Shown: in pieces, positions 1 through 6,169 of the stretch
How positions within the stretch are numbered: position 1 is the first letter of the stretch
How the letters are laid out: each line of letters starts with the position of its first letter
Assembly (NCBI GenBank): GCA_017998495.1
Contig: JAGOCY010000035.1
Location: 1-9,068 of the forward strand
DNA length: 9,068 nucleotides
Origin: Corallincola sp.
Lineage (GTDB): Bacteria > Pseudomonadota > Gammaproteobacteria > Enterobacterales > Neiellaceae
Reading direction: 5' to 3'
Program-made: the position numbers and the translations under genes
The notes under the pieces: model-generated
Database searches by the model: none
The model's input: only the letters and a program-made list of their open reading frames with translations
What the model was told of the DNA's origin: nothing

Positions 1-495
1 GTCTCTGACCGCCGTACCCTGGCCGAGGACAGCGCCGGTCAGGCGTTGAGCGATGCCTTGACTGCCGCAGGCCATCAGCTGGCCGAGCGGCTGATCAGCC
101 CAGATAACCGCTATCAGCTGCGCGCCCTCATTAGCCGCTGGATCGCCAGCGACGAGGTGCAGGTGGTGCTGGTCAATGGCGGCACCGGCTTTGGCCCCGG
201 CAATCAGGTGCCAGAGGCGGTGCGGGTGCTGTTCGACCGCGAGATCGACGGCTTCGGCGAACTGTTCCGCCAGCTCAGCTACCAGGAGATTGGTGGTTCG
301 GCACTGCAGAGCCGGGCGTTGGCCGGGCTAGCCAACGGCACGCTGATCTGCTGCCTGCCGGGCTCGCCCGGCGCCTGTATGACTGGCTGGGACGCCATTA
401 TCCGCGACCAGCTCGATGCCCGTCAGCGCCCGTGCAACATGGTGCCTCACCTCAAGAAACTGAACGGGGAGGGTGCATGTCCGAGCCGCAGCTGA
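1..495 (+). CDS. moaB: Molybdenum cofactor biosynthesis protein MoaB (5' partial)
   Basis: MoaB belongs to the MogA/MoaB family of molybdopterin-binding proteins; MogA adenylylates molybdopterin before molybdenum insertion, while the role of E. coli MoaB is less clear. The reading frame is open from base 1 and the visible part starts at the family's Asp-Arg-Arg motif, so roughly the first 20 residues lie outside the window. An in-frame TTG at 46 is inside the conserved domain and is not the true start. Visible landmarks are Gly-Gly-Thr-Gly near bases 178-189, Phe-Asp-Arg-Glu, the Gly-Phe-Gly-Glu segment, Leu-Gln-Ser-Arg-Ala, Leu-Pro-Gly-Ser, and the terminal Pro-His-Leu-Lys-Lys found in E. 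coli MoaB. The reading frame runs about 11 residues past that point and overlaps moaC by 19 bases. The Asp that normally follows the Gly-Gly-Thr-Gly loop (MogA Asp82) is Asn here (codon 202-204). Family assignment is secure; catalytic competence is not. Confidence 0.95.
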   Translation, partial: VSDRRTLAEDSAGQALSDALTAAGHQLAERLISPDNRYQLRALISRWIASDEVQVVLVNGGTGFGPGNQVPEAVRVLFDREIDGFGELFRQLSYQEIGGSALQSRALAGLANGTLICCLPGSPGACMTGWDAIIRDQLDARQRPCNMVPHLKKLNGEGACPSRS

Positions 496-965
496 CCCAT
501 CTCAACAGTGCCGGTGAAGCCCATATGGTCGATGTTTCAGCCAAGGCGGTTAGCAGTCGCAGCGCCGAAGCGGTGGCGGCGGTGATCATGGCGCCAGCGA
601 CCCTGGCGCTGCTGCGCGATGGTGCCTTGCCCAAGGGCGACGTGCTGGCGACGGCCCGTATTGCCGGCATCATGGCCGCCAAAAAGACCAGCGAGCTGAT
701 CCCTCTTTGTCACCCGCTGGCGCTAACCAAAGTCACCGTCGATCTGACCCTGGATGAGGCGCTGCCGGGAGTGCGCATTCGCGCCCTGTGCCGAGTCAAC
801 GGCCAGACCGGCGTCGAGATGGAGGCCCTGACCGCCGCCAGCGTTGCCGCCCTGACCCTGTATGACATGTGCAAGGCGGTGCAGAAGGATATCTGCATCA
901 CCGATATCGAACTGCTGAGCAAAAGCGGCGGTAAGTCAGGCGACTACCGGCGGGAGGGGGCATGA
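477..965 (+). CDS. moaC: Cyclic pyranopterin monophosphate synthase MoaC
   Basis: MoaC works after the radical SAM enzyme MoaA, converting 3',8-cyclo-7,8-dihydro-GTP to cyclic pyranopterin monophosphate, the first stable intermediate of molybdenum cofactor synthesis. The 162-residue protein matches the family length (about 161). Visible landmarks are the N-terminal His-Met-Val-Asp-Val, Lys53 in Lys-Gly-Asp-Val, Leu-Cys-His-Pro at 77-80 (His79), the Gly-Val-Glu-Met-Glu-Ala-Leu-Thr segment at 112-119, Asp130 and Lys133 in Tyr-Asp-Met-Cys-Lys, and Lys-Ser-Gly-Gly-Lys-Ser-Gly-Asp near 149-156. These correspond to E. coli active-site Lys51, His77, Asp128 and Lys131. The ATG at 477 is chosen because a GGGGAGGG ribosome binding site lies just upstream (465-472) and the N-terminus then matches E. 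coli MoaC. The gene starts inside the end of moaB and its stop overlaps the moaD start (ATGA), which points to translational coupling. Confidence 0.98.
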   Translation: MSEPQLTHLNSAGEAHMVDVSAKAVSSRSAEAVAAVIMAPATLALLRDGALPKGDVLATARIAGIMAAKKTSELIPLCHPLALTKVTVDLTLDEALPGVRIRALCRVNGQTGVEMEALTAASVAALTLYDMCKAVQKDICITDIELLSKSGGKSGDYRREGA

Positions 966-1210
966 TCCGGGTGAAATTTTTTGGTGCCCTGCGCGAACAG
1001 TTAGGCTGCGATGGCCTGACTCTGGCGGCAGCCGAACTGGCGGATGGCCAGGCGGTGCGCGCCGCGCTGATCGATGCCCACCCAGAATGGCAACCGCCAC
1101 TCAGCGACGAGCGGTTGTGGGTGGCGGTCAACCAGACCATGGCCCAGTGGTCCACCACCGTTGCTGATGGCGACGAAGTGGCGATCTTTCCGCCAGTCAC
1201 TGGCGGCTGA
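962..1210 (+). CDS. moaD: Molybdopterin synthase small (sulfur-carrier) subunit MoaD
   Basis: MoaD is the ubiquitin-fold sulfur carrier of molybdopterin synthase. Its C-terminal Gly-Gly is adenylylated by MoeB and thiocarboxylated, and it then donates sulfur to the pterin intermediate in the MoaE active site. The 82-residue product (E. coli 81) shows the beta-grasp start Ile-Arg-Val-Lys-Phe-Phe-Gly, a central Val-Ala-Val-Asn-Gln, an [11 protein letters not shown] segment, and ends in Thr-Gly-Gly with nothing after it, as the mechanism needs. The ATG overlaps the moaC stop by four bases and follows a strong purine-rich ribosome binding site at 951-960. Its partner moaE, normally next in the operon, does not follow. 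Confidence 0.97.
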   Translation: MIRVKFFGALREQLGCDGLTLAAAELADGQAVRAALIDAHPEWQPPLSDERLWVAVNQTMAQWSTTVADGDEVAIFPPVTGG

Positions 1211-1307
1211 GTAAAAAGTTAGCAGCCGGGCCACAACACCACTGGCATCCAGACGCGGCTTGGCGGAGCATAGGCGCCGTTTGCCAACGAACGCAGGAGA
1301 GTGACAG

Positions 1308-2498
1308 GTGGTGGTGGCGATTTTGCTGGTACTGGCGGTGGCTTTGGCTCTGCTGGTGTTCTGGATCAAACGGCGCCGTGCGGCGCAAGGCCCCTACCTG
1401 TTGGTTGACAGCCTGCTGACGCCGGCTGAGCGTGCATTTGCCCAGGCGATGGAACAGGCCATTGGCGGCCGCTACCGCTTGCTGGCCAAGGTACGGCTGG
1501 CGGAGTTGTTTGCCGTCGATTTGCCGGTTAACAGCAAGAGCTGGCAGCTGGCTGTCGATGAACTGGCCGGCCGCCAAGCTGATTTTGTCGTCTGTGACAG
1601 CCACAGTTTTGCCCCGCTGGCATTGGTCGAGCTGCGCGACCCTGCTCAGGGGCGGCGCGGCCGGATTGAGCATGACGATTGGCTGGTGGGCGTCTGCCGT
1701 AAGGTTGGCGTGCCGGTGCTGGTGGTCGAAGCGCGCACCAGCTACAGCCTACTGGAACTCAAGCGCCATCTGGCCGTCGCCCTGGCCACCGAGGAGGAGG
1801 TCGCCCTCGACGCGCCACTCAGCGCCGAGGTGCCCGAGCCGCGTATTAGCGCCCCCCGCATCAACCGTGAGCCGCAGCTGCGACGTGAGCCGAGCCCCCG
1901 GGCTGAACCGCAGTTGCGCCAGCCGGCAGCGGGCCGCACCGAGCCCCGGCTGCACGCCGAGCCAGCGCCCAAGGCTGAACCCGCCGTGCGCGCCGAGCCG
2001 AGGCTGACCGCTGAACCTCGCCCCCGTAGTGAGCCGCAGCTGCGCCCCCGCCAGACGCTGGGCGCGGCTGGCGGTGTGGTGCGCGATCGAGGACCGTCGC
2101 TGGCCGACGGCGCCCTCGGCCGTCAGTCGGCGGAGGGGCGTGGTCGTCCAGCGGTGGCTGATCGCATCGAGCCCGAACTGCCCTTGAGCCGCCCGGCCAC
2201 CCCTGCGCCCGCCGCGCCGTTCAAGCCGGCAGCAGCGGCCGAGGGGCTCGCTCCCCATTGCCCGCGCTGCGCCGCCCAGATGGTGCGGGTGCGGCCCAAA
2301 GATCCGCAGGCGGCGCCCTTTTGGAGCTGTTCCAACTATCCCGATTGCCGTACCACCCTGAGCGATGCCCAAACCCAGGCGGCCGAGCCGCCGCGCCCGG
2401 AGCCACTAGTGCCGGTGCAGCCGCCTGCCCAGCCCCTGTTATCGCTCGATCTGGATGATGAGATCGACGGCCTGCCCAGCATGCGTGCGGAGCGCTGA
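1308..2498 (+). CDS. Membrane-anchored DUF2726-like protein with hexapeptide repeats and topoisomerase-type zinc finger
   Basis: This 396-residue protein has no recognised gene name. In order it shows a single N-terminal membrane segment (about residues 2-20) followed by Lys-Arg-Arg-Arg, which suggests the rest is cytoplasmic; a DUF2726-like domain (about 28-160) with Ala-Asp-Phe-Val-Val-Cys-Asp at 91-97, Leu-Val-Glu-Leu-Arg-Asp at 106-111 and Gly-Val-Pro-Val-Leu-Val-Val at 134-140; a ten-unit hexapeptide repeat (188-247); a Pro/Ala-rich linker; a zinc finger with Cys318, Cys321, Cys341 and Cys347 whose Trp-Ser-Cys-Ser-Asn-Tyr-Pro-Asp-Cys is typical of topoisomerase I C-terminal fingers; and an acidic tail. 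DUF2726 is thought to be related to the PD-(D/E)xK nuclease fold, so DNA binding or processing at the membrane is possible, but this is inference. The GTG at 1308 is chosen because AGGAGA lies 7 bases upstream; two further GTG codons follow immediately. I see no clear promoter in the 97-base gap after moaD. Confidence 0.85.
   Translation: MVVAILLVLAVALALLVFWIKRRRAAQGPYLLVDSLLTPAERAFAQAMEQAIGGRYRLLAKVRLAELFAVDLPVNSKSWQLAVDELAGRQADFVVCDSHSFAPLALVELRDPAQGRRGRIEHDDWLVGVCRKVGVPVLVVEARTSYSLLELKRHLAVALATEEEVALDAPLSAEVPEPRISAPRINREPQLRREPSPRAEPQLRQPAAGRTEPRLHAEPAPKAEPAVRAEPRLTAEPRPRSEPQLRPRQTLGAAGGVVRDRGPSLADGALGRQSAEGRGRPAVADRIEPELPLSRPATPAPAAPFKPAAAAEGLAPHCPRCAAQMVRVRPKDPQAAPFWSCSNYPDCRTTLSDAQTQAAEPPRPEPLVPVQPPAQPLLSLDLDDEIDGLPSMRAER
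1869..2048 (+). repeat. Ten tandem 18-bp units encoding an EP-x-x-x-x hexapeptide repeat
   Basis: Residues 188-247 of the DUF2726-like protein form ten in-register hexapeptides. Nine begin with Glu-Pro and most continue as (Gln/Arg/Ala/Ser)-(Leu/Pro/Val)-Arg-x, for example [24 protein letters not shown] and EPQLRP; the fourth unit (PAAGRT) has lost the pattern. The DNA period is 18 bases, with GAGCC or GAACC at the start of units. Synonymous and non-synonymous differences between units show an old, diverged array. The section is rich in Arg, Glu and Pro, so it should be an extended, charged, disordered linker. Confidence 0.9.
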
Positions 2499-2519
2499 GA
2501 TCGCTGCCAATAACCCTGT

Positions 2520-2539
2520 GCCCCGGCGGTGGTCGGGGC
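2520..2539 (+). other. Hairpin after the DUF2726-like gene
   Basis: GCCCCG (2520-2525) and CGGGGC (2534-2539) pair perfectly around an 8-base loop, 21 bases after the stop codon. It is a possible weak terminator or transcript 3' end, but no T-run follows, so intrinsic termination is not supported. Confidence 0.35.
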
Positions 2540-2558
2540 CTGGTCGGGCCGCTAAAAT
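2530..2558 (+). promoter_or_regulatory. Candidate sigma-70 promoter for tsaD
   Basis: TAAAAT at 2553-2558 matches five of six bases of the -10 consensus and lies 23 bases before the tsaD start. A weak -35 candidate, TGGTCG (2530-2535), sits at the ideal 17-base spacing but matches only three of six consensus bases. The -10 lies in the loop of a perfect 6-bp inverted repeat (GGCCGC 2547-2552, GCGGCC 2560-2565). If used, the tsaD leader would be only about 15-20 bases. Confidence 0.4.
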
Positions 2559-2581
2559 GGCGGCCGCAAAGAGGGGGTCAG

Positions 2582-3601
2582 ATGCGCGTACTGGGTATTG
2601 AAACATCCTGTGATGAGACCGGCGTTGCCATCTATGACAGCGAGCGGGGGCTATTGGCCAACCAGCTGCATAGTCAGGTGGCGATGCATGCCCGCTATGG
2701 CGGTGTGGTGCCGGAGCTGGCGTCGCGCGATCACGTCAAGCGGCTGGTGCCGCTGGTGCGGGCGGCGCTCGACGAAGCGGGTCTCACCCCGGCCGATATC
2801 GATGGCGTTGCTTATACCGCAGGCCCTGGGTTGATTGGCGCCCTGCTGGTGGGGGCCACCTTTGCTCGCGGTCTGGCCTATGGCTGGAATAAGCCAGCGG
2901 TGGCCGTCCATCACCTTGAGGGCCATCTGCTGGCGCCCTTGCTGGAAGAGCCCAGCCCTCAGGTGCCTTTTGTGGCCCTGCTGGTTTCCGGTGGTCATAC
3001 CCAGCTGTTTGATGTGGCCGACCTGGGCAGCTACCGCCTGCTCGGCGAGTCGGTGGACGATGCGGCCGGCGAAGCCTTCGACAAAACCGCCAAGCTGCTC
3101 GGCCTCGGCTACCCTGGCGGTGCGGCGCTGGCCAAGCTGGCTCAGAGTGGCAACAGCGGGCGTTTCACCTTTCCACGCCCCATGACCGACCGACCGGGGT
3201 TGGATTTCAGCTTCAGCGGCCTGAAAACCGCTGCCGCCAACTGCATTGCCGCCAATGGCAATGATGATCAGACCCGCGCCGACATCGCCCGTGCTTTTGA
3301 AGAGGCGGTGGTGGAGACGCTGGTGATCAAGTGCAAGCGGGCCCTCAAGGAGACAGGACGCAAGCAGTTGGTGGTGGCCGGTGGGGTCAGCGCCAACCTG
3401 CAGTTGCGTGCCCAGTTGCAGGATCTGGCCCGCCGTCATCGCGCCACTGTTTACTTTCCACGGTTGGCGCTGTGCACCGATAACGGCGCCATGATTGCGC
3501 TGGCCGGCTGTTTGCGGTTGCAGTCAGGGGAACAGGCGCCGTTGGCAGTAACCGCCCGGCCGCGCTGGCCGTTGACCGAGCTGGCGCCGCTGAATCGCTA
3601 A
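2582..3601 (+). CDS. tsaD: tRNA N6-adenosine threonylcarbamoyltransferase TsaD
   Basis: TsaD transfers the threonylcarbamoyl group from threonylcarbamoyl-AMP (made by TsaC) to A37 of tRNAs that read ANN codons, working in the cytoplasm with TsaB and TsaE. It belongs to the ASKHA/Kae1 family and is essential in many bacteria. The 339-residue protein is close to the E. coli length (337) and similar along its whole length. Visible features are the N-terminal Gly-Ile-Glu-Thr-Ser-Cys-Asp-Glu-Thr at 5-13, His111 and His115 in His-His-Leu-Glu-Gly-His, Ser-Gly-Gly-His-Thr at 136-140, Phe-Ser-Phe-Ser-Gly-Leu-Lys-Thr at 209-216, Gly-Gly-Val-Ser-Ala-Asn at 267-272 and Cys-Thr-Asp-Asn-Gly at 298-302. His111, His115 and Asp300 are the expected metal ligands. 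The ATG follows a GAGGGGG ribosome binding site at 2571-2577. It converges with plsY. Confidence 0.99.
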   Translation: MRVLGIETSCDETGVAIYDSERGLLANQLHSQVAMHARYGGVVPELASRDHVKRLVPLVRAALDEAGLTPADIDGVAYTAGPGLIGALLVGATFARGLAYGWNKPAVAVHHLEGHLLAPLLEEPSPQVPFVALLVSGGHTQLFDVADLGSYRLLGESVDDAAGEAFDKTAKLLGLGYPGGAALAKLAQSGNSGRFTFPRPMTDRPGLDFSFSGLKTAAANCIAANGNDDQTRADIARAFEEAVVETLVIKCKRALKETGRKQLVVAGGVSANLQLRAQLQDLARRHRATVYFPRLALCTDNGAMIALAGCLRLQSGEQAPLAVTARPRWPLTELAPLNR

Positions 3602-3653
3602 GGGTTCAGCGTTACCCGTACGGTTTTGGCTAACGGGCCAGTGACTGACTCAG

Positions 3654-3699
3654 GGCTCGCGTGGCTGTCTTGGCGACTGATTCAACGTACCCGCGAGCC
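3654..3699. terminator. Inverted repeat between convergent tsaD and plsY (possible bidirectional terminator)
   Basis: GGCTCGCG (3654-3661) and CGCGAGCC (3692-3699) are perfect 8-base inverted repeats separated by 30 bases. The right arm lies in the last codons of plsY. The position between two converging genes suits a shared terminator, but the loop is long and neither strand has a proper T-run, so support is weak. The rest of the gap holds only short palindromes such as CCGTACGG. Confidence 0.25.
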
Positions 3700-4284
3700 T
3701 TTGTCCTTCACCTTGGGTTCCTGCTTTTTCAGCAGGCGGATGATGTTGCTGCGGTGGCGCAGCAGCATGATGGCCGACAGCATCAGTACCGGGAAGGTGT
3801 AGAGCGGCTTGATCCACATGACATAGATGGGGGCCAGCAGCAGGGTGACGATGCTGGCCAGCGACGAATAACCGCTGAATACCAGGGTCACCACCCAGGT
3901 GCCGAGCAACAGGCCGCCGAGATCGAGGCCAATTGGCAGCAGAGCGCCGAAGGCGGTGGCGACTGCCTTGCCACCATGAAAGCGGTGATAGAGCGGGAAC
4001 ATGTGGCCGAGACAGGCGGCGATGGCCACCACTCCTAGCCATAACGGCTCAATGCCGAGAAAGAACGAACCCCATACCGGAATGGTGCCCTTGAGCAGAT
4101 CGCCAAGCAGGGTAAGGATACCGGGCAGCAGCCCGCCAAGGCGGAACACGTTAGTGGCCCCAGGGTTGTTGGAGCCCTGGGTACGGGGATCGGGCAGGCC
4201 AAAGGCGCGGCACACCAGTACTGCGCTCGATAGCGAGCCCATCAGATAACCGCTAACAACGGCGGCGAAAACCAACGGGTCCAT
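3682..4284 (-). CDS. plsY: Acyl-phosphate glycerol-3-phosphate acyltransferase PlsY
   Basis: PlsY is an inner-membrane enzyme that acylates glycerol 3-phosphate with acyl-phosphate made by PlsX, the first step of membrane phospholipid synthesis. The 200-residue protein (E. coli about 205) is strongly hydrophobic with several membrane segments. Family motifs are visible: Gly-Ser-Asn-Asn-Pro-Gly-Ala-Thr-Asn-Val-Phe-Arg at 37-48, the phosphate-binding Gly-Gly-Lys-Ala-Val-Ala-Thr at 104-110, where Ala107 replaces the more usual Gly, and Leu-Arg-His-Arg-Ser-Asn-Ile-Ile-Arg-Leu at 175-184. The start at 4284 is chosen because the protein then aligns with E. coli PlsY at Gly-Ser-Leu-Ser-Ser-Ala-Val-Leu-Val-Cys-Arg. 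The nearest ribosome-site-like GGAG is rather far, about 14 bases upstream. A GTG twelve bases upstream of this ATG and an ATG at 4356 are in-frame alternatives that would add 4 or 24 residues. Confidence 0.96.
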   Translation of the reverse strand: MDPLVFAAVVSGYLMGSLSSAVLVCRAFGLPDPRTQGSNNPGATNVFRLGGLLPGILTLLGDLLKGTIPVWGSFFLGIEPLWLGVVAIAACLGHMFPLYHRFHGGKAVATAFGALLPIGLDLGGLLLGTWVVTLVFSGYSSLASIVTLLLAPIYVMWIKPLYTFPVLMLSAIMLLRHRSNIIRLLKKQEPKVKDKGSRVR

Positions 4285-4382
4285 GTTGGGGGTCACAACT
4301 CCGCAAAAAAGGGTGATCGGTGCAACACCTTGTGTGAGCTGGTAGCATACGCCCATTCGCCCATGGCGGCTATGTGTACAGC
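4285..4382. promoter_or_regulatory. Divergent plsY/folB promoter region
   Basis: These 98 bases separate two divergent genes and should hold a promoter for each. On the + strand TAGCAT (4343-4348) is a four-of-six -10 candidate for folB. On the - strand the overlapping complement reads TATGCT (4344-4349), a similar match for plsY. Neither has a convincing -35. An A-run (4305-4310) gives local AT-richness. The region assignment rests on gene layout; the boxes are guesses. Confidence 0.4.
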
Positions 4383-4733
4383 ATGGATAGCCTTTTCATT
4401 CAAGCACTGACGGTGCGCTGCCGCATCGGCGTCTATGACTGGGAGCAGCAGAGCCTGCGCCCGCTCGCGGTTGACCTGCGCCTTGACGCGGATTTGTCAG
4501 CGGCGGCGGCCAGTGATCGGCTCGACGACACCCTCAACTACGCCACTCTGGCCGACGCCATTCGGGCCTTGGCCAGCAGTCGCCCTTTTGCCCTGATCGA
4601 GCATCTGGCTGGCGAGATCTTGGCTTTGGCACTGGCGGATGCGCGGGTCAAAGCGGTGGAGGTGACGGTGCGCAAGCGCGGCGCCGTGGCTGAGGCCGAG
4701 GCGGTGGGCATCACCCTGCGGCGGAGCCGTTGA
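4383..4733 (+). CDS. folB: Dihydroneopterin aldolase FolB
   Basis: FolB is a cytoplasmic folate pathway enzyme that cleaves 7,8-dihydroneopterin to 6-hydroxymethyl-7,8-dihydropterin and glycolaldehyde, supplying the substrate of FolK, the next gene. The 116-residue protein has the family's length and its residues: Gly-Val-Tyr-Asp-Trp-Glu with Glu21 (pterin anchor), Leu-Asn-Tyr with Tyr53, Ile-Glu-His-Leu-Ala at 72-76, and Arg-Lys-Arg-Gly-Ala-Val with Lys98 as the catalytic lysine. The ATG at 4383 gives the N-terminus Met-Asp-Ser-Leu-Phe-Ile, like E. coli Met-Asp-Ile-Val-Phe-Ile. A GTG at 4374 is an alternative that adds three residues. Neither start has a good Shine-Dalgarno sequence, so translation may be weak or leader-dependent. 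The stop shares one base with the folK start. Confidence 0.96.
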   Translation: MDSLFIQALTVRCRIGVYDWEQQSLRPLAVDLRLDADLSAAAASDRLDDTLNYATLADAIRALASSRPFALIEHLAGEILALALADARVKAVEVTVRKRGAVAEAEAVGITLRRSR

Positions 4734-5239
4734 TGGCAGAGGTGTTTGTCGGCATCGGCAGTAACCAGAACGCGGCGGTCAATGTGCGCGCTGCCGTTGC
4801 CGGATTGCAGGCGTTGCTCGGCCCGCTGCAACTGTCGTCGGTGTACGAGAGTGAGGCGGTCGGTTTCGTTGGTCCGCCGTTTCTTAATCTGGTCGCCCGG
4901 GCCACCACTGAACTGTCGCTGGATGCCGTGGTGGCGGGGTTGCGCGCCATCGAGACGGCTCTCGGCCGACGCCGCGCCGGCATGGCGGCGGCCAGTTGCC
5001 ACAGCGCTGATCTCGATCTGCTGCTCTATGACCAGCTGTGTGTCGATATCCCGGTGGTGTTGCCGCGGGCCGAGATCCTGACCAACGCCTTTGTGCTCTG
5101 GCCACTGGCCGAGCTGGCGCCTGAATTGCGTCACCCCGTTGATGGCCGCAGTTACGGCCAGCTATGGGCCGCTTATGATCGCGCCAGCCAGCAGCTGGCA
5201 CCGGTGGAGTTTCGCTGGCCTGACGATGCGGGCGCTTAG
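4733..5239 (+). CDS. folK: FolK-family pyrophosphokinase (HPPK), divergent at catalytic loops
   Basis: HPPK transfers pyrophosphate from ATP to 6-hydroxymethyl-7,8-dihydropterin, following FolB in folate synthesis. The 168-residue product shows Gly-Ile-Gly-Ser-Asn at 7-11, Ser-Ser-Val-Tyr-Glu-Ser at 35-40, Pro-Pro-Phe-Leu-Asn-Leu-Val at 48-54, Ala-Ile-Glu and Gly-Arg-Arg-Arg at 78-81, the metal-binding Asp93-Leu-Asp95, and Phe-Val-Leu-Trp-Pro-Leu at 120-125. Differences from the canonical enzyme stand out. The Arg-Trp-Gly-Pro-Arg stretch before the Asp pair is replaced by a segment with no arginine (residues 82-92), so the Arg92 equivalent is missing. The Pro-His and Arg of the next loop (E. 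coli His115, Arg121) are Pro-Arg112 and Asn118. It is therefore either a diverged HPPK or a paralogue with another role. The ATG overlaps the folB stop by one base; a TTG one codon earlier is less likely. Confidence 0.85.
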   Translation: MAEVFVGIGSNQNAAVNVRAAVAGLQALLGPLQLSSVYESEAVGFVGPPFLNLVARATTELSLDAVVAGLRAIETALGRRRAGMAAASCHSADLDLLLYDQLCVDIPVVLPRAEILTNAFVLWPLAELAPELRHPVDGRSYGQLWAAYDRASQQLAPVEFRWPDDAGA

Positions 5240-5290
5240 CTCGTTGCGTTGGCTTTTTTACTGTTGTTGTACTTGCGGAGTGCCTTTGTC

Positions 5291-6118
5291 ATGGACCTGA
5301 TACTGCTGCTCAAAGCCCTCATTCTCGGCATCATTGAGGGGCTCACCGAGTTCTTGCCGATCTCCTCCACCGGTCACCTGATCATCGCCGGTGATCTGCT
5401 CAACTTTAATGACGCACGCGCCAGCGTGTTCAAGATCGCCATCCAGTTCGGAGCCATTCTGGCGGTGTGCAACATCTACCGGGAGCGCATCTACAAGGTG
5501 GTGACCGGCCTCGGCCGCGATCCCGACGCCAACCGCCTGACCATCAACATCATCTGTGCTTTCCTGCCGGCCATGGTGCTGGGAGTGCTGTTTCACGGCA
5601 CCATCAAAGAGCTGCTGTTCAATGCGGTGGTGGTGGCCAGTGCCCTGATCGTCGGCGGCCTCATCATCCTCCTGGCGGAGCGCCACGAGAAAGAGGCGCG
5701 GGTCCACAGCATGGAGGAGATGAGCTGGAAGGACGCGCTCAAGGTGGGCTTTGCCCAATCGGTGGCGATGATCCCCGGTACCTCGCGCTCTGGCGCCACC
5801 ATCATTGGCGGCATGCTGTTTGGCTTGTCGCGCCAGACGGCCACCCAGTTCAGCTTTTTCCTGGCCATTCCCACCATGTTCGCGGCCACCGTCTATGACC
5901 TGTACAAGAACCGCGATCTGCTGGTTGTAGAGGACTTGGCGGTGTTTGGCGTTGGTTTTATTGCTGCCTTTATTGCTGCCCTGCTGACCGTGAAGGCGCT
6001 GTTGGCCTATGTTACTCGCCATAGCTTTGTGCCTTTTGCCTATTACCGCATCGCCTTTGGCCTGTTGGTGCTGGCCAGCTGGTACTTTGGCTGGGTGGAC
6101 TGGAGCACGCCGGCTTAA
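5291..6118 (+). CDS. uppP: Undecaprenyl-diphosphatase UppP (BacA)
   Basis: UppP dephosphorylates undecaprenyl pyrophosphate to the monophosphate lipid carrier used for peptidoglycan and other surface polymers; extra copies give bacitracin tolerance. It is a polytopic inner-membrane protein. The 275 residues (E. coli 273) show the active-site Glu16-x-x-x-Glu20 in [13 protein letters not shown] at 25-29, and the second motif Pro-Gly-Thr-Ser-Arg-Ser-Gly-Ala-Thr at 162-170 with Arg166. The hydrophobic segments are spaced as in the family. The ATG at 5291 is chosen because GGAG (5277-5280) lies about ten bases upstream and the N-terminus fits E. coli BacA; an in-frame TTG at 5249 would add 14 residues without support. 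It lies 51 bases after folK, probably in the same transcript. Confidence 0.98.
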   Translation: MDLILLLKALILGIIEGLTEFLPISSTGHLIIAGDLLNFNDARASVFKIAIQFGAILAVCNIYRERIYKVVTGLGRDPDANRLTINIICAFLPAMVLGVLFHGTIKELLFNAVVVASALIVGGLIILLAERHEKEARVHSMEEMSWKDALKVGFAQSVAMIPGTSRSGATIIGGMLFGLSRQTATQFSFFLAIPTMFAATVYDLYKNRDLLVVEDLAVFGVGFIAAFIAALLTVKALLAYVTRHSFVPFAYYRIAFGLLVLASWYFGWVDWSTPA

Positions 6119-6131
6119 TTTGCCCCATCCG

Positions 6132-6169
6132 GCGCTTGAGGGTAGGGGAGGCACCTTGCCCTCAGGCGC
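6132..6169 (+). other. Long imperfect hairpin downstream of uppP
   Basis: GCGCTTGAGGG (6132-6142) and CCCTCAGGCGC (6159-6169) pair over 11 positions, ten of them Watson-Crick and one G-U, around a 16-base loop, 13 bases after the uppP stop. A competing fold pairs GGCGC (6165-6169) with GCGCC (6181-6185), flanked by CCTT and AAGG. No T-run follows. It may be a transcript 3' end or a member of an intergenic repeat family. Confidence 0.4.

Noticed and set aside
46..48. TTG at 46 as the moaB start
   Set aside because: It lies inside the conserved domain, and homologous sequence continues upstream to base 1, so the gene simply enters from outside the window.
1240..1290. Weak inverted repeat TTGGC/GCCAA in the moaD to DUF2726 gap, as a terminator
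   Set aside because: Only five base pairs with an irregular interior and no T-run; chance is likely.
1749..2372. Minus-strand open frame (207 codons) across the hexapeptide repeat region
   Set aside because: The repeat makes several frames open at once. The plus frame is supported by a ribosome binding site, a membrane helix and a zinc finger, whereas this one has none of these.
2651..3439. Minus-strand open frame (262 codons) opposite tsaD
   Set aside because: It is a shadow of the strongly conserved tsaD gene, with low-complexity composition and no domain.
3661..4038. Plus-strand open frame (125 codons) opposite plsY
   Set aside because: The minus strand encodes PlsY with all family motifs. 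The plus frame has no recognisable content.
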